From Perkinsus olseni (lineage: Eukaryota > Perkinsozoa > Perkinsida): 59,185 nucleotides of DNA. This document shows, in pieces, positions 53,591-59,185 of this stretch. The DNA lies in the NCBI GenBank assembly GCA_013115125.1, contig JABANN010000158.1, positions 1 through 59,185 on the forward strand. The letters are read 5' to 3'. The translations under genes and the position numbers were made by a program. Each line of letters opens with the position of its first letter. Position 1 is the first letter of the stretch. The notes below the pieces were generated by a model that saw only the letters and a list, made by a program, of their open reading frames with translations, made no database searches and was not told the DNA's origin.

Positions 53591-54741
53591 ATGGTCTCCT
53601 CTCTTGTTCTCCTCGTCGCCGCTGTCCAGATCTCTCCCCGCGTTGTGGGAGATCTCAGGGTATGTGTTGTTACCTCCTTCGGGAACGTAGTAGTAGTGCC
53701 GTCTCATTTCTCAGGTGAAAGTACTAAGACATCATGAAAGTGACGCTCATTGTGGGGTATTCTCGGAGAACAACCAAAAAGCTCTCTTTCATTTGACCTA
53801 TACTGTCACCGGTTCGCCGCTTTTCGAGACGGCTTCACTGGTGTGCAACGACCCTCGTCACTTTGCTGCCAAGAGCATCAGCGATATGAAGAAAGCTGCC
53901 AAGTTCTCTAGGTAAGAGTTTGTTTCATTTTCGGAGGTTTCCAATGGGAGACTGACTTTGACGCTCTTAGGGGGGAAAGTGAGATGGCGGACGCTGTGCT
54001 GAACACCCTTGAAGCGCGAACTATCAAGAAATTGCCAAGCAATGCGAACAAGGGAAAGACCTGTAAACAGAGATTACTTGATTTCTACAAGTACAACGAA
54101 AACGCCATCAAAAAAACAACTACCGGCCTTTGCGGACCTATCGAGGACGCTGGTTGTATGTTCACCTATTACATGTGTGGAGAAGCTCTCACTATATACA
54201 ACAAGATGGAATCTGAACCGAAACCTCCTACGTTCAAGGTAACCAAGACATGCTCCGTAGGAATCATAGCAGAGTCTCCAGCGGCTCCCCTAGCTAATTC
54301 TAATCTTGCCATGCGCGGAGTCCGCTTGGATGAACCGCCCCCGTGAATGCTCAACTGTCTCAGGGCGCGCATGGGAACTGCGAGTTCCGTAACGGTGATG
54401 ACTCGGAATTCGTTCACCTCGTTTTCAGGCGAGACGTTCCCCGAACTTCCATTATCAAAATGCCCGAGGTGTGGAGTTCCGGATTCGTAGATGCCCTAAA
54501 TAAGTGCACTGATGGAACTACATGTTGCAAGATGGTCGTTCGAGAGGCACTTGGTGAAAGAATTTTCTGGGGTCCGTGGATCCCCCAGGAATTCTATAAC
54601 GACGCTAGAAACGACATTGATATTGCTGAGCGCGTCTGCGGCTCTGCAATTAAAGAAATGAGGGCAAAGCGAGCGGTTCCTCCTCCCCAGCTGTACGTTA
54701 CAAGACGGACACGAAATGGTGGTCTCGAAACGAAGATATGA
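53591..54741 (+). CDS. Secreted two-domain protein, Y type
   Basis: Four exons, 53591-53659, 53715-53911, 53971-54238 and 54364-54741, give 303 residues. Exon 1 is a signal peptide (SSLVLLVAAVQISPRVVG). The mature protein shows two similar halves. The first has HCGVFSENNQKALFHLTYTV, TASLVC, a Lys-rich helix-like TCKQRLLDFYKYNENAIKKT and CMFTYYMCGEAL. The second has NCEFRNGDDSEFVHLVF, FVDALNKCTDGTTCCKM and ERVCGSAIKEMRAKRA. Each half resembles the single domain of the X proteins. Introns are 55, 59 and 125 nt. It lies 436 bp after the second X gene on the same strand. Function unknown. An exon 3 reading straight through to 54346 is possible but gives a weaker protein than the spliced form. Confidence 0.75.
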
Positions 54742-55022
54742 GCGAAACTCGCTGCTGTGCTGTTGCCAACCGTCATTATCATGTTGCCTTTGGTGTGAGA
54801 GCCCATGTTGTTGTCGGTGAGTGCTGTATGGGATAGTTTTTGTTTGGTTTACATAACGGTTGAGAAAGGGTTGATACAGATCGAAGACAGTCGACTGAAA
54901 CCGATCGGGCATGTTCGTGTAGCATGAAAGATCTCGTAGGTCGTGAAAACCACGCGGTACCGTTCCTGAACAATGCCAGTTCTAAATAAGAGCCACAACC
55001 ACATTTCTACTATTTCCTACTA

Positions 55023-56592
55023 ATGGATGGTTTGCCGCCTCCGCCGCCGACGCGGAGTCAGTCAGCCGGATGTAGACGACCGGAGCCTGAGGATACTCGT
55101 CAGGTAAACCGCACACTCTGCCGGTTCATATCGACTCATCCGCAAGATCAGTTCGGCTCGCATTGGTCGTAGTCCTTCACCCGGCCTTCCATCGCGTACA
55201 GGCCCCTCTCTGGTGGTGGTGTCTCTCAGAAGGGCGACGGTTATGGCGAGTTCGAACTCGAGATCGTGTGCCCCACTGAAGTCCTCTGTCAACACTTGCT
55301 GAACCTGTTCGATAATGAGAAGTACGCCGACGTTGTATTGAAACCAACGGCCAACGATGGTGCGACGAAGCATCACAAAGACTCAGTTTTATTGGTAACC
55401 GTTGATTATACTCAGAGGAAGGAGAATACAGGCCGATACACGCCAATCGTGCCATTCTTGCACAGTGGTCTCCGGTGGGCCACGACTTGGGACTTGCCGT
55501 GCTTCACAACGGCTGTCTCAGGTTTTGGAACAAATGCTCTTCCCTTCTGACGAGTTGAATACGTTGTTGTTGGCTAATGATCGGCAAACCGAAGGCGGAC
55601 TGCCAGAGTTACCACTCCATTGTAGGAGGGGCCCTTTTGCTCGAGGGCAGAGTCTCGGCCTCCTCGTCAGGCGGATATCGTACGCTCTATCAAGCAGTGT
55701 CGTACATCTACGGTCATCCCCTTACCCTCGACGTCAAAGATCTGTGGCCTCTCTACTGTTTCCTCAGTACTTACCAGTTCAAGAAGGACTTCTTGGAAAC
55801 GATCCAGCGAGTCCTTGAAGAGTCCGTTGGGGAAAACGGAGTTGTTCTCGTCTGCTGATCAACGACACCAAAGTTCATGCTTGCTTTGAGCGGCTTTCAT
55901 TCCCCGAACTTAGTTTAAGCGATGCTCTCCACGCTTCAGATCGATATCAGTGGAAACCTGTTGTGAACTGCTCAACTCAGCTGTCCAGCAGGACGGCGGC
56001 GGGACGGGTGGTGATCATTACCCCCTCAGAAAGGTCGCATTTGAAACCTCTCTCGATACCACACTCAAGGATGTTACCCCTGGAAGGCTGATCGCCTCTG
56101 CTGATCTCAGGCTCGTCGACTCCTCCTCATGGAGTTCAACGATGTTTCCAAAACCACGGGATACTCTTCCCTCCACTGGAAGATCCTCAAGGACGTTGTG
56201 AGTGGCCGCTGCTAACCTGACCAGTTACAGCGGTCCTGATACTGGCAGCGCCCAACTGGCGCCGCCGAACTTCATTGATTCCTGTGATACTGAACTTCTC
56301 TACACGTTTCAGCTGGGAAGCGATGACCTAACCTGCGCTGAAGATGAGGTTTTCAACAACGCCATGAGATGGATCGAAGTAGACGACGCTCGGCTCGATG
56401 CTCACCTTGACGAAGTGCTTCAAGTGACGTTGTCTGTTTTCGCCCAGAGGGTGCTGCACTTTACTCCTTTCTCAGCTCATTCGGTTCCCGCTGATGGACT
56501 CAAAACTTGTCGCCACGCTAGACTCCCATCCAGTCGCCGGCAAAAGTCGAGAATTGCCCAGATTACAACTAGCCGCATTGAAGTGGGGATAG
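55023..56592 (+). CDS. BTB-BACK domain protein
   Basis: Exon 1 (55023-55103) encodes a proline-rich start (MDGLPPPPPTRSQS). After a 69-nt intron, exon 2 starts at 55173 and runs into a BTB domain: QHLLNLFDNEKYADVVLKP, later VLEQMLFPSDELN, and after a 49-nt intron (55622-55670) LYQAVSYIYGHPLTLDV and STYQFKKDFLETI. A BACK region follows: LGSDDLTCAEDEVFNNAMRW, HLDEVLQ, then across a 52-nt intron (56424-56475) LIRFPLMDSKL. The stop is at 56590-56592. BTB-BACK proteins usually dimerise and present substrates to cullin-3 ubiquitin ligase; no Kelch repeats follow here. Splicing inside the BTB core (55380-55530) and in the 55860-56220 stretch is not settled, so the middle of the model is uncertain. 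Confidence 0.7.
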
Positions 56593-58345
56593 CTGAGACC
56601 TCCGAATCGGGTCAGGAGCTGAACAGATTCCATCGGCAGGTATCACTTCAATCCTGCGGGAGCTACTGAACTGAACTCCCGTCTCAGAAGGGGTGGGTAG
56701 CCATCCATTATTTCTTCTTCCTTTTTGAATAAGAATCGGACTTATTCGGCGCTATTTTTGCCGCGAGTCAATTAGTCACTGCGGCAGTCAGGTGCTGTGT
56801 ACTGGAGGCTCACTAAATCCAAGAGCTGCTCTAGTACGGACAACTCGGTCATGCAAACCTTCGTCCTAGCCGTGCCGGCTGACCTGATGGTAGGACTCCC
56901 TCCCGAATTGAAGCGACCTAGAACCTTCAAGAGCATTGTGTTAACGTGTAGATCGATCGAAGTTGGAGATTGGTCGTGGAAAAGTTCTCCGCCGACTCGT
57001 TGGTCGTAGCTGGCGTCCTCGCCGTGCGTGGGGAGCTCGCGCAAGAAGATTCTCCGGAAGTTCGCGGAGCCTACATAGGGAGGTGACCCTCTTCCTCTTC
57101 AGCGGTCGGGGAATTTTCGTGTAACAGATACTCCAACGGTTGGGGCCTTGCTTGCTTTGGCAATCTCTATAATGGCGGCTGCAAATGTTCGGCGGCCATG
57201 CAAGATCTCTGCACTCCCGTGTGCCAGACGCATTTGCCCTTCCTTCGATGCTCTGCTGGTACCGAGACGATCGATATGCAAATAACTAGTAAGGAGACAA
57301 CGATGCTGTCGAACGAGTGACTTCGGCAAGTTGAATTCGTTGTCTCTGTGTATAATTCTTTTATTTTTCCGCATGCTCGGAGCAGGGACTGTGCTCCTCT
57401 AGTGAGATCATTCACCAAATGACTTAGTCTTAGTGAGAGCTTCCTTCTCAGTCGCGTCGTCCTTGTTTCAGGGGACTATGACCTCGTTGCCCGCGTGGGG
57501 ACAAGGACGTTCACCAGGCGAATACAAATGGTAGCGGATTCCCGTTTGTTTCCAGCTGTCACTCTCTATAATGCGAAGGCGCGGATCATGAGCAGAGACG
57601 AGATCACTTCGGAATCGTGAGCCGCGCTAAGCGAATGATACCGGTGGCTGTAGCCATACAGTACCCTCCCTTCTTGAGGCCGTGAAGGAGGGATCGCTGC
57701 TCCAGACAGAAGGGAGTGTCGAGTGAACGGTGGACTACCGGGCAGTCGGCATGGCAACCCTTCAGTGGAGGGAACGAGGCGTTGTGCTCATCAGCGAGAT
57801 TGCCGACTCGGAGACGTCGCATGTTTGCCGCCGACAGGACACACGGTCGTGTTGCTAGTTCCATTATAGCGTATATATCATAATCAACCAGAATGTTGGA
57901 GTTTTTTCAAACCCTATGCTGGTACTGTCCCATTCCACATTTCCCGATGTAGATGACGCTGCTTCATGGTGTACATACAGCACCATAGAGGAAATCTTCT
58001 GGCTGTTATAGTCGAGTACGAGTGAGGATGCTTGTTCACCCCTAATTCTCATATTGGGCTAGATGCAGTGACTACATAGTAGTCATATAGGCCGCCGTAG
58101 CGGGGCATATTTGAGTGTCATTCACTAGCGACGGAAACATACGATCTCATATTGGGCGAGCGATGATACACGTCCACACGAGACTAGGTCTATCATGAGG
58201 GCTAGCGCAAAGGGAACGCTCGAGAGTGGAAAGAACGTGCGTTTCCGATCTCATACCGAGCATCTCTATGCAATTCAGCCATTCCTAGTTTACTGCAGGG
58301 TCGGTTTTACCTCAGTTCTCTTCCAATCTCGCTGACGCCTCAATA
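56593..58345. other. Intergenic region, no gene supported
   Basis: Only short open frames without domains occur, including one of 90 codons on the minus strand (56772-57044). A 7-bp perfect hairpin TGACTAC-ATA-GTAGTCA lies at about 58067-58083. CTCATATTGGGC occurs twice about 98 bp apart (about 58048 and 58146). The last ~150 bp should contain the promoter of the protease gene. Confidence 0.5.
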
Positions 58346-58948
58346 ATGCCTCCCACTTACTCCTTCGTTGGCCTATCGCGAGTCCTGATCATTCTTCTTC
58401 TGGCTGTAAACCCAGTAGTGCCCGACAAAGCAGTGGTAATCATAGAAGATTTCAAGGAAGAACAAGTTAATATACAAAATGCCTTTCGCCAATACCGTGA
58501 CGTCATCGAGAAGAGGGGATATTCGAAGGAAAAATTGAATAGGCTGTCACGATGCTTCGAAGGAAGGAATGTACCGAACGTGATAGAGAAATTGGACACT
58601 TGCGGCACACAGATTGTCAGCGGTGGCAGCAAGGATTGCCCAGCTTCTAACGAGGGCATTTGTGACTTCGTCGGGGCTATCAAACCTTTCTTTGGAGGAG
58701 GGAAAGCCTTATGTATCGTGGAAGGCTTGGCGCATACTAGCTCCTCGCCCCTGTTGGGCCAAGCTGGAGATGCTGTCGTAGAAGCGGCTGCCGCAAGTCC
58801 GAGTTTACCTGCAAATGTTTTACAATATCCCCCGAATGATAAAGAGTTCCCTAGACAGGAAACTTTCTTCAAAGCATTAAGGATCGAGGAGACTTGGAAG
58901 GCGGTGACGGAGTCGGGTCTTCGACGAGAAGATGTGGTGGTGGCCATC
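58346..58948 (+). CDS. Subtilisin-like serine protease, signal and propeptide exon (partial)
   Basis: The first exon encodes a signal peptide (VLIILLLAVNPVVP) and a propeptide-like region (VVIIEDFKEEQVNIQNAFRQ, later ICDFVGAIKPFFGGG). It then has the typical entry to a subtilisin catalytic domain: PNDKEFPRQETFFKALRIEE, then TWKAVTESGLRREDVVVAIV. In S8 proteases the VVVAIV strand is followed at once by the catalytic Asp (DTG). Here the frame runs into QCVPF and a stop instead, so a GTACAG donor at 58949 is likely and the Asp should lie in the next exon. No such exon is recognisable in the remaining 236 bp. Either the intron runs past the window or the gene is truncated by the repeat that begins at 58953. 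Confidence 0.7.
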
Positions 58949-58952
58949 GTAC

Positions 58953-59163
58953 AGTGTGTGCCATTTTGATATGCAAATCGCTAAAATTGAGATAACTCTG
59001 TTGGTACGAAGCTTTGACATGTCAAAGTTGGTCAGCTTATGAATTTTGACGAGAGGAATTCATAGATATATCGATCAACCGTTTCATCGACCGTTTCGTC
59101 GTTGTAGAGAGTGCGAAGTGAATTTCGCGCGCGCCAAGTGTACCATTTCGATATGCAACTGCG
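58953..59163. repeat. Direct repeat pair after the protease exon
   Basis: AGTGTGCCATTTTGATATGC followed by AAATCGC (from about 58952) and AGTGTACCATTTCGATATGC followed by AACTGCGC (from about 59137) match in about 20 of 22 core bases, with about 185 bp between starts. Between them are smaller repeats (CATCGACCGTTTCG, GACATGTC). This may be a short tandem satellite or target-site-like duplication around an insertion. Confidence 0.6.
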
Positions 59164-59185
59164 CCGTTATGGGGTGATATTACAC

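Overview
The window looks like nuclear DNA of an alveolate protist, most likely a Perkinsus-like species. This is inferred from several features together: many very short spliceosomal introns (about 39-160 nt) with GTAAG/GTGAG/GTAGG donors, tandem families of secreted cysteine-rich proteins, the start of a secreted subtilisin-like protease, and extracellular proteins built from FN3, PA14 and filamin-like repeats. I recognised no transposase, reverse transcriptase or viral gene.

Layout. (1) Positions 1-10535, plus strand: three tandem paralogues of a secreted mucin-like, six-cysteine-domain family. The first is partial at the left edge, the second and third are intact apart from an N gap in the third. 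Homologous spacers of about 2 kb separate them. (2) 11451-13927, minus strand: two PB1-domain paralogues, one of which looks broken. (3) 14681-16210, minus: an eight-exon protein kinase A catalytic subunit, 350 residues after splicing. (4) 16617-46850, minus: what reads as one 30-kb gene for a giant secreted protein. I estimate roughly 8,500-9,000 residues. It holds a signal peptide, three PA14 domains set among filamin-like repeats, more than 50 FN3 domains and a 15-copy array of an FN3-like repeat with a conserved cysteine pair. I followed the splicing across every large break between open frames, so one gene is favoured over several. (5) 47823-54741, plus: a duplicated two-gene module (types 'X' and 'Y') of small secreted proteins that share a domain. 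The first Y copy is a relic. Between the copies lies a 1.1-kb stretch packed with short perfect hairpins. (6) 55023-56592, plus: a BTB-BACK protein. (7) 58346 to the right edge, plus: signal peptide and propeptide of a subtilisin-like protease; its catalytic domain is not visible.

How it fits together. Most of the window encodes surface or secreted material: mucin-like adhesin candidates, a giant multidomain extracellular protein, small cysteine-rich secreted proteins and a protease. Such a set would suit host or cell-surface interaction. The intracellular genes (PKA catalytic subunit, PB1 proteins, BTB-BACK adaptor) are regulatory.

Best leads. These are the hairpin-packed block at 49.3-50.4 kb, four short introns of the giant gene that carry a tRNA T-arm-like core in either orientation, the 15-copy Cys-pair repeat array, and the X-Y secreted module. 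Exon borders were placed by eye from reading frame, GT-AG ends and agreement between paralogues. None has transcript support here.
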